Source: Siphonodentalium dalli (taxonomy: Eukaryota > Mollusca > Scaphopoda > Gadilida > Siphonodentaliidae). Taken from it: a stretch of 64,000 nucleotides of DNA. Under the pieces are notes generated by a model. It was not told the DNA's origin, did no database searches, and worked only from the letters and a program-made list of their open reading frames with translations. The stretch covers positions 192,810,816-192,874,815 of the forward strand of contig CP136066.1 of the NCBI GenBank assembly GCA_032622095.1, in the 5' to 3' direction. Position 1 is the first letter of the stretch. Each line of letters begins with the position of its first letter. A program made the position numbers and the translations under genes. Shown here one piece after another: positions 23,906 through 35,232 of the stretch.

Positions 23906-24118
23906 CAGTAATGCTCTAAGTAATCGACTTCTTAACCACAGCAGAATTATGGGTAACTTTTCAGGATTTAGTCGGAAATATGGCTTGTTGTAATTCATCG
24001 GAAAGCTCACGTGGAGAACTTTCCGATGAATGGCAACGAGCCATATTTCCAACTAAATCCTGAAAAGTTACCCATAATTCTGCTGTGGTTAAGAAGTCGA
24101 TTACTTAGAGCATTACTG
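23906..24118. mobile_element. TA-type foldback MITE (CAGTAATGC family), complete
   Basis: CAGTAATGCTCTAAGTAATC on the left and its inverse ending GAGCATTACTG on the right are flanked by TA. The whole 213 bp folds into one long hairpin. It lies head-to-tail with the previous copy inside the large transposon. Confidence 0.85.
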
Positions 24119-24172
24119 TACAGTTTGAGGTCCCCCATACCTACCTTAATAAATACCCAGACCAAGCCCGGA

Positions 24173-24601
24173 TTTAGTGTGTCTGACATTTGCAGAATCA
24201 TGTCCCCAGAGAGTGAATTTATTGACACTGTCAGACACAGCAGGCTAGCATCACCAAATTCACCATTTGGGAACCTCATTCTGCTTAGGCCTCAACTGCT
24301 ATGGGAGACCTAGGATCAGATTGAAATTCCCCAGTTGAAGTTGATAATGTTCACTCATTAGTCACCTCGATTATGCAAATTATTGTCTGCAAATTAGGGG
24401 GAAAAGAGTAACTGAACAGAAAAGTAACTAAAATCAATGTTAATTTGAGGCCATAGATACTGGTACATGTACTTCCAGAAGATGAGGCCTAAACAGAATG
24501 AGGTTCCCAGAGGGTTAATTTGGTGATGCAGGGTAGCATCACTAAATTCACCCTCTGGGGACCTCATTCTGCAAATGTCTGACACACTATATCCAGGCTT
24601 G
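24173..24601. mobile_element. hAT-like MITE (CAAGCCTG family), full length
   Basis: It runs from CAAGCCCGGATTTAGTGTG to CACTATATCCAGGCTTG, with two hairpins containing GAATTTAGTGATGC-like arms. The flanking 8-mers ACCCAGAC and ACCCTGAT agree at 6 of 8, a decayed target duplication. It is nested in the large transposon. Confidence 0.8.
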
Positions 24602-24776
24602 ACCCTGATCCTAATATTTTTATTTGTCTACCAAATTTATAAATGACACCTGGACTATTTACCTCAAAATCTGCATAAGAATATTCTATTTCATTCTACA
24701 TTACTCTCAGTAAATCAAGTACCAGTGCTACATTGTAAAAGTCAAAACTAATTGATGAGGATTAGAGTGCAAATCT

Positions 24777-25025
24777 TTAATCCTTTCATGACGGGAGCCG
24801 TACTGGTGCAGCATTAAAGACCCTGTTCCAAAGCATTCTCTTATATATGCGAGTCTCCCATAGGGCGCCTCGCATATATAAGAGAATGCATTGTCTTACA
24901 AGATCAAGGTAAATATTGTTTGGTCAAAGCATTCTCTTTTATAAGGGATCCTCACATTTATAAGAGAGTGCATTGGCACAGGGTGTTCACAAAATTTGAG
25001 GAAGCTCCAGTCATGGAAAGGTTAA
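24777..25025. mobile_element. TTAA-type MITE, CATGACGGGAGC subfamily
   Basis: It is bounded by TTAA on both sides. The left part contains CCTTTCATGACGGGAGC and CTGGTGCAGCATTAAAGACC. Two hairpin modules of the GCATTCTCTTATATATGCGAG type follow. It ends GAAGCTCCAGTCATGGAAAGG. Confidence 0.8.
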
Positions 25026-26362
25026 TACAGAAAAGATTTTTAATCAATACAAAATAAGCAATTAATTTTCTGAAATAGGGACCCATTTTTTTTATTTGAG
25101 GCAATAGTTTCTATCAGAACAACATGGTATGCAGTTAACTAGGTTTATTTAATTTTAGGCTTGAAATTTAGAGGATATTACTTGGTTGGTTTGATATCAG
25201 GTCCGAAATCAGCCTGAGACTGAATGTCAAACACGTGCAGGGTCACTGTGTCACCAATAAAACATGTGCGGGGGTCACTGTCACAAACAAATAAATAAAT
25301 TAATGTCAAATCTACCAAGTAATATCATATTTATTAATTAGATCGCCTCTTTGTAGCTGACAACTATTTCAAATGAGTGACATCACGCAAACAAAATATA
25401 TCTGCCTCATATAGATGATTTTGGTACTAAAATGACCACAATAATATAGCCGAAACATCGAAATAAAAAAATCAGACATGAGGCAGCAAACTTCTTCAAT
25501 GTTGATGTAACCGTGCACGAGGGGGGGGGGGGGGGGGGGTGTGATTACTAGTACCTCACGAAACTTATTTGGAACAAATAAAACTATCGTCATCAACTTA
25601 TATTGACATATATGTGTGAAGGAGATACCTGTTTTATCATTAATGTAAATAAACCCCTTAAATGTATGTAGTACAGACTGACCAACTTGTCAGATCATGG
25701 GACGGTATAGCCAAGTTTGGCAATTTATGGTAAAAGGTCCACCCAGGCAAATCACATCGACCCATTGTGTTAATTTTGGTATCAACATGAGCGTAAATAT
25801 ATCCCCGACGAAATTAGTTAATAAAATGCGACATGAGCCAGCAAACTTCGACACAAAATTGATGTAACCTGTTACGGGGGGTGTTTGTTGACATCAGAGT
25901 TTCCAAATATCCAAGCTACAAAAACATGATTTCGCACTATTTAACTTATTGCCGTTGATCGGGGTTAGTCGATTCCTGTGAAAAACACTCTATTCAATTT
26001 GATTGGGTAGTTGTCAAAGTTATATAATTGCGTCTTGTATTATTAAATTAAGAAAAACGTACCGATGTTGAAATGTGCTTTTCTATTTTAAAACAATGTC
26101 TCACAAACCGGAAACACAATTCAAAATTCCACTTTCTGTTTAGCCTATCCCTGTCCCTACGGGCGAGTAGCTGGAGTTGGGACAGGGTACCAGTCTAAAA
26201 AATCTCAGTTAATAATAATAATTCCGGAACTATTTTGTTGTTACACTGTGAATCAGAACACCGGATTTATAGCGAAAAGAACACATATCGAGTCAGTTAA
26301 ATTTCGAGCCACAAAGCTCGCGGATCTATTTCAAGTTTCAAGACAATATTAAATACCGGTAA

Positions 26363-26662
26363 TCAATTAAGTGGCGGGTTCAAGAATCCTGTAGCCACCT
26401 GAGTGGAGACCTGACAGATAATCATGTTAAAAATTTAAATTTCCCCTTTTGTCTATGTGGGGAATTTGAGACAACTTACCACTATCTCTTTGAATGTACA
26501 CTTTATCAAGAGCCCAGAAGAGAACGATATGACTCCCTACCCAATGTTGCCCTATCTGAAAACACTCTACTGCGGGGATCAAGGGAGCTTAGCCTTCGCG
26601 AAAACAAAGAAATATTTCATGCAGTTCAGACATATATCATGAGAACAAAAAGATTCCCATGA
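26363..26662 (+). pseudogene. C-terminal zinc-knuckle end of a second non-LTR retrotransposon
   Basis: An open frame ends at TGA (26660-26662). It contains CLCGEFETTYHYLFECTLY, the CxCG...H...C pattern at the extreme C-terminus of many LINE polymerases, then RERYDSLPNV. It does not overlap in sequence with the element at 19995-21650, so it represents a different LINE family. The reverse-transcriptase core is absent. Confidence 0.75.
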
Positions 26663-26877
26663 TTCTATCACCTGTACGGACAACGAATTGCTTTGGGTTC
26701 TGGTCGAGTTATGCGGCATCATGATATTCCCCACTGTTTATGCCTAATTACAAATTGACAAATGCAACCAATAAATATCTGGGCTTGACCCCCTCCCATG
26801 GCGCCTGACGCACGAAGAATACTATAGACGAGCAGCATTACTAATTCGCAATAAATCAACTCAACTATTGAAAACTA

Positions 26878-26990
26878 CCCCCTCTCCCAGCATATCATCC
26901 CTTTTATCTCTCTCGCTATCTCTTTCTCGCTCTATCTCTCGTCCTCTCTACCTCTTTCTCGTTCACAATTTCTCTCCCTGCTTCTAACGA
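26878..26990 (+). repeat. CT-rich low-complexity tract
   Basis: CTCTCTC, TCTCGCTATCTCT and TCTACCTCTTTCTCG runs form a pyrimidine tract on the plus strand, inside the LINE 3' untranslated region. Confidence 0.85.
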
Positions 26991-27215
26991 CATCATCATT
27001 ACTATAATTATGATATTTTCATTCCTTCCCGTCCGACTCCCTCTCTACACTTAATGAAGAGCGGGCGCGAAACAAAAGGGGAGCAAACTTAATAAAAGCC
27101 CTTGGGCTTGTTGTTTAATCCCCCTTCCAATCAATCGAATTTATATTATTCTATTCTCCTGTAAAATGTCTGTTAAATGTTTATATATGTTATTATTTTG
27201 ATTGGAATAAAATAT

Positions 27216-27794
27216 GTTTACACTAAGAATCCAAGTTCGGTAAGTTCCAGAAACTTGGATTATTTTCAAAGGGGACATTATTTACCAGTATACCACATTT
27301 TGCAATATCTCCTATACTTTTAATACTGATAAATTTAAAAAATCGGCATGTTTCAGAATCTATATATGTGTGCTTTTCCATGACGATATATCTCCTTTAG
27401 TGGCGACAGCCATATGGGGCTAAGGACACCACCACTGTATGAGGTGGGGCAATGGAGTCTGTAGAGCTCTGATAAATTATTGCAGTATTTTGTTCCCGGG
27501 ATGAACAAATACTTATATCATCGCGATGCACCAACCACTTCCTTCATTCGGTCCCAAATAGGTTACACATTCCACAAAATGGGGCTCCAGTACATATATG
27601 GAGCAAAAAAATGGCTTAGCGAATATCACGATTGCCATTAACGACTATTACGAGTGTAAACCTCACAAACTCACAATACCCGTCGTTATCATTAGCATTT
27701 ACAATAATTTACTCGGAATTATCGCCTATATCTACTCATATAATTACCGGTAGCGACAGAACGCAATAATTGCATATATGTTAAACAAATATTA
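27216..27794. other. Intergenic, no feature recognised
   Basis: Unassigned AT-rich sequence between the LINE tail and the TTAAAG-ended element. Confidence 0.3.
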
Positions 27795-28250
27795 AAGATG
27801 CGTCATCCGAATTAACGCTCCCAAATTACCATTTCTTTGGCTTCGGAGGTAAAAAAAAAACAAGTATTTGATTCGAGTCGATGAAGCCACCCATCAAACC
27901 TCAGAGTGATCAGATATCGATTTTTGAAATTTGTTAGTTCCTGAGATTTGTAATTTGTGGCGGCTTGGCAAATATTCGTCGAGCCGACTGTCGGAACAAA
28001 ATGCGGATGAAGATGGGTAACTCTAAAAATCAAGTGGGTTTGGGTGTTAGAGATTTGACAATCCGGCCAAATTTCGTTGAACAAAATGTTGACAAATTAC
28101 ACGTTTTGGGCAAGTTTATATTATAGTTGACCGTGGTTACATTGTTTTGGGGCAATTAATCGATTCTGATAACTGCAAGCGGCATTTCAATAAATGTCAG
28201 TTGTTGTTGGAATCTGATGATATGGGGACCATCGAACCGGATTGAGTATA
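27795..28250 (-). mobile_element. Dispersed TIR element (TTAAAGATGC family), uninterrupted copy
   Basis: In the opposite orientation it matches 41707-42590 and 42931-43735: TGGTCCCCAT, CAGATTCCAACA, CCGCTT, TATCAGAATCGATTAATTGC, TTCAACGAAATTTGGCC and TGGCTTC. Ends of the TTAAAG(A/G)T(A/G)C...AATCC type suggest short terminal repeats. It preserves the insertion site occupied by a MITE in 41707-42590. Confidence 0.7.
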
Positions 28251-29060
28251 TTCGCTGACAACCAGATATCTATGTTACCAATACTACTTTACTATAATCG
28301 ATATATATATATATGTATATAGTTTCAGTGCAGGATCCTGTCGGATGAATAGCCAATATGGCTATCTTAATGTTCTTCTTGGACTCAGGAGAGTGCACAG
28401 AACTAACCGCTGAGTCATTGGAGCAGTACGTCTCATATGATAGATAACCATGTGATTTGAATCTTCACATAGACAACGTGGGTACGCCACACATACACTG
28501 GGAAAAGTACTTGTGTATAGGCCTACATGCAGTACCAGAGACATACAATACAGGTCTGTCGAGACTTCAGAAAACTACGAATGACAGTGGACACACACGA
28601 ACAAACAAACACACATGGCGACGACTTAATCGCCAAGCTGATGACGATGTCCCAAATTTTCTTTCCGATATAATGACCTGCTTAAAATTCTGTAAATCTG
28701 CAACCGATTGCCCCGAAGATCACTCACTCTCTCGCCTCTCGGCAAATTCATAGTCTTGCTCAAGATTGGACTAGACGCTGGCTCTATGAGGCTACGTCGT
28801 TACAATATGCACGCCGTCATGACGGCGAACAGAGCAGAGCGTCGGAGCGTCATAGAGCCAGTATCTAGTCCAGCTCAAGATGTGTGCTGCTGGAGAGAAC
28901 CAAGAGAGATAACTCAAGATGAACAGAATTAAAAGTCATATTTTCATATTTTAAATAATTAACGAGACAACATCAAAAATAGTGCCTGTTACCTACCGTA
29001 TTTTATCGATTATAGTAAAGTAGTATTGGTAACATAGATATCTGGTTGTCAGCGAATCAT
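28251..29060. mobile_element. 0.8-kb element with ~55-bp terminal inverted repeats and an internal foldback
   Basis: The left end starts TTCGCTGACAACCAGATATC and runs through TACTTTACTATAATCGAT. The same sequence is inverted at 29004-29060. The interior holds a second inverted pair (TGGACTAGACGCTGGCTCTA near 28770 against its partner near 28870). No transposase or clear target duplication is seen. Confidence 0.7.
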
Positions 29061-29205
29061 AAACCGAACATAGCCTCATAGGTGTGACAGAACAGGTGCG
29101 TTTGTCCTTGGACTGGTGCGGTGGGTGTATTCTGATATGAAATTTAAATTTAAGATTATGATATACTAATATTACTATTAATACTATTTAGGCTTTTACG
29201 TTTTA

Positions 29206-29578
29206 GTGTACCTTCAGACGACCACGATACAATCGTAAGTGGAAAGATTTCCGTTGTAGGAAGTAACCGGAATATGGACTGCGCATGCCCACGTCAAAAT
29301 CGTAGGTCATAAATTAATATCAAGCGCTGTTTGATTTTAGATGCGAAATCGTGGCGTATCCTTGGTTACCTCCACTTGCGATGTAATCACAGTCATGTGT
29401 ACGTAAAAATCGTAGCTGGAAATGAGCGTAGGGTCGTCAATCACATGCTTTAGAACAACCTACGATATCATAATGCACGTGACATCGCAATCGTCTGAAC
29501 AAACTATATATAGATCCACGATCTCGTCGGGCCCGATTCCTCCACTTACGATTGTATCGTGGTCGTCTGAAGGTACAC
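29206..29578. mobile_element. TTA-type MITE with ~40-bp terminal repeats (GTGTACCTTC family)
   Basis: It starts GTGTACCTTCAGACGACCAC and ends with the exact inverse. It is flanked by TTA on both sides. The second copy at 44563-44929 has the same termini and flanks, so the boundaries are firm. A 3-bp TTA duplication suggests PIF/Harbinger affiliation. Confidence 0.9.
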
Positions 29579-29581
29579 TTA

Positions 29582-29700
29582 GTGAATGTTCACACGACTA
29601 CGATTCAATCGTAAATGGATAGTTTTCCCCGTCATGTGTATGTGGACTGCACATGCTCACGACAATATTGTGATTGAAAATGAATATTAAGCACTGGGGT
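29582..29700. mobile_element. Partial older copy of the GTGTACCTTC MITE
   Basis: GTGAATGTTCACACGACTAC and ATTCAATCGTAAATGGA resemble the left terminus of the neighbouring MITE with many substitutions. The right end is missing. Confidence 0.5.
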
Positions 29701-30183
29701 GACTGGGTGCTGGACGTTTTGTACCGTGAGGCTTGAAGGCTTGATAGAATCTGGCCTTGGAGGCTCTTTTTTAAATTATTGGGACAAATTGGGTGTTAGG
29801 GAATGCTTTAGACATTAGGAACACCGTGACATCATGCTCGCATAATTGAAATTATCACCCCCTTCATTTATTGATATGCAACCGAAGGGGAGTGACTAAA
29901 ACGCAGAATGGGACGGGACGGTATTAGAAAACCGACTGTTTATCAATAATACAGCGTGTAGCGGCATCAAAATGGTTATATATAGTCGGTATTAGCATGG
30001 CGTACAGGGAGCAACAATTTAATAGTCTCATTCGCCAACACAAATCTCATATCGGCTAAAAATAGACACGTCGGAAATAGGCGATTACGGTCAAACGCAG
30101 AACGAAAATGTAAACACCAAATCACCCCATACATTCATATTTCCCTGTCCCACGGTGATATTTTTGCATAAAATGTTAGATTA

Positions 30184-31435
30184 GGCCAAAAAAAAGATGC
30201 TATGTTTCCGTACATCGACCGACCCTAAAAATTAATCTTTTTATTTATATTTTGAGAAAAAGTCAAAATTTTCACTGTTTTTACCACTAATGCTCATAAA
30301 TATTGATGAACATTAGTGTGCAAAACACATGGTTTCTAACATATGCCTGTGAAAAGTGACCATGAAGTGACAGTTGTCTCAAAAGCCCCAGGTGTGTGAT
30401 GGGTTGTTGATTGATGGGCATTAATTTTTCAATTTTAATTTCATGAGAGTGGATCTCATGCCTGCTTTACCTATATGCCTTGCTTGGGACTTATGGAACA
30501 TACTCATGGGTTCCAAATAAACATGCACGCACATTTATTATTTTCTTGGGAAATTTCCTCCCTGCACAGTGCTTATTTGAGTCTGCAAGTTTATTAATTT
30601 TGAGGCTATGAAAATTGAAATCAGCACAAACTCAAGATTTCTATATGATTCTGATACCAAATTGATGAGCTTATAACTTTATGCATTTACATATTCAAAT
30701 ATATGGCATACATGTGAACATTTAAATATTGAATAAAACACTACATGACACAAACATGTACTATGTTGATTCCTATGCTTGATCTACATGTACTATAACA
30801 AATTGAACTATAGTTGATGTTTTGCTCAGAGTTTCCACTGTGCTATTATTAACTTTCAATGGAATTTTTCCCCTGCACTATTATTTGGGCCTGCACTTTT
30901 ATTTGGAGCCCGAGAGTACCGGTAGGAGCACTATCAACAGACATGGTGTGTGTATCTGTATATATACATGTATAGAGGTTATCACCACATATGTTAGAGG
31001 TACAGCTACTGTTTCCAAAAACCAGGCATGCTAGGTTGGGTGTACTGGCTACCTCCAGACATTGGGATGTAGTCGTCACAATACAAGTAAGGTATAATGG
31101 CGGTATTATGGGTAAAATTCTTATAAAAGTTAGTGACATCAATTTCGTACCAAGTTTATAGCCAAATTTATGAAAATGTGGTATGTGAATAATAAATAAC
31201 ATACTTAAGCATGAAGTGAGTTTGATCTTTGATCAATCTTATCAGTCTATTTCCACTGTGTTTATCAAGTAATACTTTCCCCACAACACTAGTTGGCATT
31301 TTATGTCACTTCGGTCGAGGTAATTCAATATTTCTGCAGCTGGATAAAAATTATCAAAATAAAATTAAAAAAAAAATTTCCCTACCTAATTTTTTCACTC
31401 CATTATCGGAAACATACAATCTTTTTTTTTTGGCC
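30184..31435. mobile_element. PIF/Harbinger-like element (GGCCAAAAAA family) inserted in the array
   Basis: It is flanked by TTA at 30181-30183 and 31436-31438. The left end reads GGCCAAAAAAAAGATGCTAT and the right end is its inverse. The host motif TGTTAGATTAACATC is intact at about 31629-31643 and split here, confirming the insertion. The interior resembles 8321-9176 plus ~400 bp extra. No transposase is seen. Confidence 0.85.
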
Positions 31436-32166
31436 TTAACATCTTTTCGACATCACTGTAGCATTTTAATGACCATAATCAAGATTAAAACATGTTATTT
31501 CACTGATGGGACCGAAGCGGTAAAGCGCAGAACAACCATATATAGGAAATTGCAGAACGAAAATGTAAACAACAAAATCATTCACCGCATTCATAGTCAC
31601 CCGTCCCACAGCGATATTTTTACATAAAATGTTAGATTAACATCTTTTCGACATCACTGTTGCATTTTATTGACCATAATCAAGATGAAAACAACTTTTT
31701 TCGTCGATGGGATGGAAGCTAAATTGCAGAACGAAAATGTAAACAAACACCAAATCACCCCATGCATACACATTTCCCTGTCCCGCGACGGTATTAGATA
31801 GGATGGGACAGTATTAGAAAACGCAGAACAGCTAAGATGGACCCCGGGCAAGATGGGACCGGACAAAAACTTGCTGTTTATCAATAATAAAGCATGTAGC
31901 AGCACCAATATGGCTCTTTATGGTCATCAGTGCAGCATTTTATTGGTGATCCCATTTTATTGACCATAATCAAGATTAAAACATGTTTTTTCGCTGATGA
32001 GACGAAAGCGGTAAAGCGCAGAACAACCATATAGGAAATTGCAGAACGAAAATGAAAACAACAAAATCATTCACCGCATTCATATTCACCCATCCCACAG
32101 CGATATTTTTACATAAAATGTTAGATTAACATCTTTTTGACATCACTTGCATTTTAATGACCATAA

Positions 32167-33449
32167 GGCCTAAAAAAAAAAGACGTTTGTTTCCGCTAAC
32201 CCGACCGACCCTATTTTAAACCCCGACCCTAAACTTTTTATTGCCATTGCAAAAAAAAAAAAATTGGACCAAAATTTTTTTTTATTTAAATTTGGTTTTT
32301 TCAATTTAGGTCCCAATTAATATCATAACAAGATGCAAAACATTTATATATATTGACATAAGAAATTTAAGTTCACAAAAAAATTCAAGTTTAACAGTTG
32401 GAATCATACTGTAAAGTATGTTTGGTTTTATCTAGCTTTCATCTGTGAAAACTTCAAATAGTTTCAGTTCAGATTTGTTATCATTCAGCCTTCAGACTTC
32501 AGTATTTCAATCAAATACAGTACAGGAACATAACAATTTGATTGAATCAACCTGGTTATCAGATTGAATCTCATAAGAATAAATAATATAGAGATTAGTA
32601 CTATAAATAGTAATTATTAACTTAATAGACATTGTTTCTGTACTACATGTAGTATATTATGTATGTGTCTAACTTGAATTTTATAAAATAGCCAATTATA
32701 TGAATTATAGTGATAATGGTAAGTCTCATTTCAAGCAGGATAAGCATAATCCATTGAACCAAAAGATATCTGACAATGACTTATAAGCATTTCCAATCCA
32801 CATATATATACAAAATTTCCAAAGTTATGCTTGAGAAACTTGATCAAATTGACCTCTCAGTAAAATTCAAAATACTGACTCAAAGTGCCCTAGATTAGCT
32901 CTAAATGCAATGGATTTTCAAAAAATTTCCAGGGGGAGAACCTCCACCATCAGCAGGGGGTCATCCCTCCCAAACCTTCCTCCGCTCAGGCGTTCAGGTT
33001 ATGCCTTCGGCATATCATTGCCCAAAATCAGGTGTCCCCAAAAAATACCTAGATCCTTCACTGAATGCGGAGGAGAAGGTAGTGTTGTGAAGCCATCATT
33101 AAGAGATTGGTACAAGATGGTCACTCCAATATGTGAACAGTGCAGTGGTGCTGGACTGACTCCAGTTGTCGCCAGACCATATGGGAAATATTAGGATTAT
33201 CAAAGACTATATAGTATATAGACTGGTATATATGTAAATATTAAAGCATATGTAAGATTGAATTGGAGTTTCTAGTTCCTCTGTCATCTGGGTTAACCTG
33301 ATTGGGGCTAAGAAGTGCATACTTTGGGTTATTGACAAGAATTATACAATTATTTTTAAAGATACTGAAAAAAAAAGAGTTAAGCCTACCTACCTACCCT
33401 AATTTTTTTCAGCTCGTTAGCGGAAACAAATGTATTATTTTTTTAGGCC
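32167..33449. mobile_element. PIF/Harbinger-like element, divergent interior, inserted in the array
   Basis: It is flanked by TAA at 32164-32166 and 33450-33452. The ends are GGCCTAAAAAAAAAAGACG and its near inverse. The host motif GACCATAATCAAGATT is intact nearby (about 31969-31984) and split here. The interior differs from the other two copies and contains a GC-richer 290-bp block at 32905-33195 with a 94-codon open frame of unknown origin. Confidence 0.85.
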
Positions 33450-34272
33450 TAATCAAGATTAAAACAACTTTTTACGCTGATGGGACGGAACCGGTAAAGC
33501 GCAGAACAACCATTGGAAATTGCAGAACGAAAATGTAAACAACAAAATCATTCACTCCATTAATATTTCCCCGTCCCACAGCGATATTTATACATAAAAT
33601 GTTAGATTAACATCTTCTCGACATCATTGTAGCATTTTATTGACCATAATCGATAGCAAAACAACTTTTTTTGTCGATGGGACGGAACCTTTGGAAATTG
33701 CAGAACGGGATGGGACGGTATTAGATAGGATGGGACGGTATTAGAATACGCAGAACAGCTAAGATGGACCCCCGGGCAAGATGGGACGGGACAAAAACTT
33801 GCTGTAGCAGCACCAAAATGGCTCTATATGGTCATCAGAGTAGCATTTTATTGGTGATCCCATTTTATTTACCATAAAGATTAAAACAACTTTTTTCGCT
33901 GATGAGACAGAAGCGGTAAAGCGCCGAACAACCTTTGGAAATTGCAGAACGAAAATGTAAACACCAAATCACCCCATGCACTCGCATTTCCCCGTCCCAC
34001 TGTGATATTTCTGCATAAAATGTTAGATTAACATCTTCTCGACATCACTGTTGCAATTAAAAATAACTTTAAGCACAATTCAATTATTTACCTAATAATA
34101 ATAATTTATTAATTGACTCCCGTCATATAGGGGCTTGTAACGTGACCCAACCTGGATTTAATATAATTCTGAGTGTACTGGTGGGCTTGAATAAGCATAT
34201 GTTGAATATATGTAAATTAGGTCACTAATGAAATCAGAAAAATATGAAGAAATATATCTGAAACACCAACTA

Positions 34273-34485
34273 CAGTAATGCTCTAATTAATCGACTTCTT
34301 AACCACAGCAGAATTATGTGTAACTTTTCGGGATTTAGTCTGAAATATGGCTTGTTGCCATTCATTGGAAAGCTCTCGCCAAGAGCTTTCCGATGAATGG
34401 CAACAAGCCATATTTCCGACTAAATCCCGAAAAGTTACCCATAATTCTGCTGTGGTTAAGAAGTCGATTAATTAGAGCATTACTG
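34273..34485. mobile_element. TA-type foldback MITE (CAGTAATGC family), complete
   Basis: It runs from CAGTAATGCTCTAATTAATC to GATTAATTAGAGCATTACTG, flanked by TA on both sides. The arms are nearly perfectly complementary around GCTCTCGCCAAGAGC. Confidence 0.9.
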
Positions 34486-34677
34486 TACCAGTAACCTCTT
34501 CACTATCAAAAGTGCTTTGTGTGATTTGTTTGTTTATATGTCTAGATAAATTATCAGCCATTACTGTTTAGGCTGCCATTCCATTTTGAGACCTTATGAA
34601 ATTATAGTCTTTGAGAGACAACATTTGGTGTGCAACAAGTACTGTGGGTAGAAATTGAATTCAGGGGTGAATGGACC

Positions 34678-35126
34678 CAAGTGTTGATATAGTGTGTCTG
34701 ACATTTGCAAAATGAGGTCCCCAGATGGTGAATTTAGTGACACTATCCCACACGGCGGGCAAGCATCACCAAATTCACCCTTTGCAAACCTCATTCTGCT
34801 TAGGCCTCAACTGCTATGGGAGACCTGGGATCAGTTCCCCAGTATAAGTTGGTGATGTTCACCATTATTCACCTCGATTACAGTCGATTATGCAATTTAT
34901 CTTCTGTGCTAATTAGGGGATATAGAAACTTCCCAGAAGGGAAAAAGTAACTAAAATCAATGTTAATTTGAGACTATAATTACTTCCCAGAAAATGAGGC
35001 CTAAGCAGAATAAGGTCCCCATAGGATGAGTTTAGTGATGCTAGCTGGCTGTACAGGATAGCGTCAATAAATTCACCCTCTGGGGACCTCATTCTATAAA
35101 GGACAGACACACTATTCGCAGACTTG
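34678..35126. mobile_element. hAT-like MITE (CAAGCCTG family), diverged
   Basis: Two hairpins (TGAATTTAGTGACACTATCC and a second near 35030) flank the family's middle region (GGGGATATAGAAACTTCCCA). Both termini are mutated and no target duplication is left. It ends about 80 bp before the LPGAT1 first coding exon's splice acceptor. Confidence 0.75.
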
Positions 35127-35232
35127 ACAGTATATTTATATAATGTGCCAACTATTATATTTTTCTTGTAATGTTATTTTTAATACATTTCAACATATCT
35201 TTTGCAGGTAGAATAAGGTGAATGAGTGCACA

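Larger units (their letters stand above)
22247..26197. mobile_element. Large inverted-repeat DNA transposon, 3.95 kb, arms about 810 bp, 8-bp target duplication
   Basis: The left arm (22247-23060) and the inverted right arm (25381-26197) match nearly perfectly. I see only two substitutions over the first ~660 bp, apart from a C/G homopolymer of different length (near 22907 and 25521). The termini are TAGACTGGTACCCTG and its inverse. AAAAATCT flanks both ends exactly (22239-22246 and 26198-26205). An 8-bp duplication fits the hAT, P or Merlin superfamilies. The ~2.3-kb centre holds four MITEs of other families and one exon-like segment, with no transposase, so the copy is non-autonomous. Confidence 0.9.
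26363..27215 (+). mobile_element. 3' fragment of a LINE including its 3' untranslated region
   Basis: After the frame ending at 26662 comes an ~550-bp untranslated stretch with a pyrimidine-rich microsatellite (26878-26990), GGGCGCGAAACAAAAGGGGA and a terminal TTGATTGGAATAAAATATG. It starts just beyond the right target duplication of the large transposon. Confidence 0.6.
29870..34060. repeat. Array of diverged repeat units, twice interrupted
   Basis: A unit containing GACATCACTGT, TTTATTGACCATAATCAAGA, TGATGGGACGGAAGCGGTAA, CAGAACGAAAATGTAAAC and GATATTTTTACATAAAATG recurs at about 29.9, 31.45, 31.63, 32.0, 33.45, 33.6 and 33.95 kb. Two Harbinger-like elements (30184-31435 and 32167-33449) sit inside units. 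Unit boundaries vary, so only the array is given. Confidence 0.65.
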
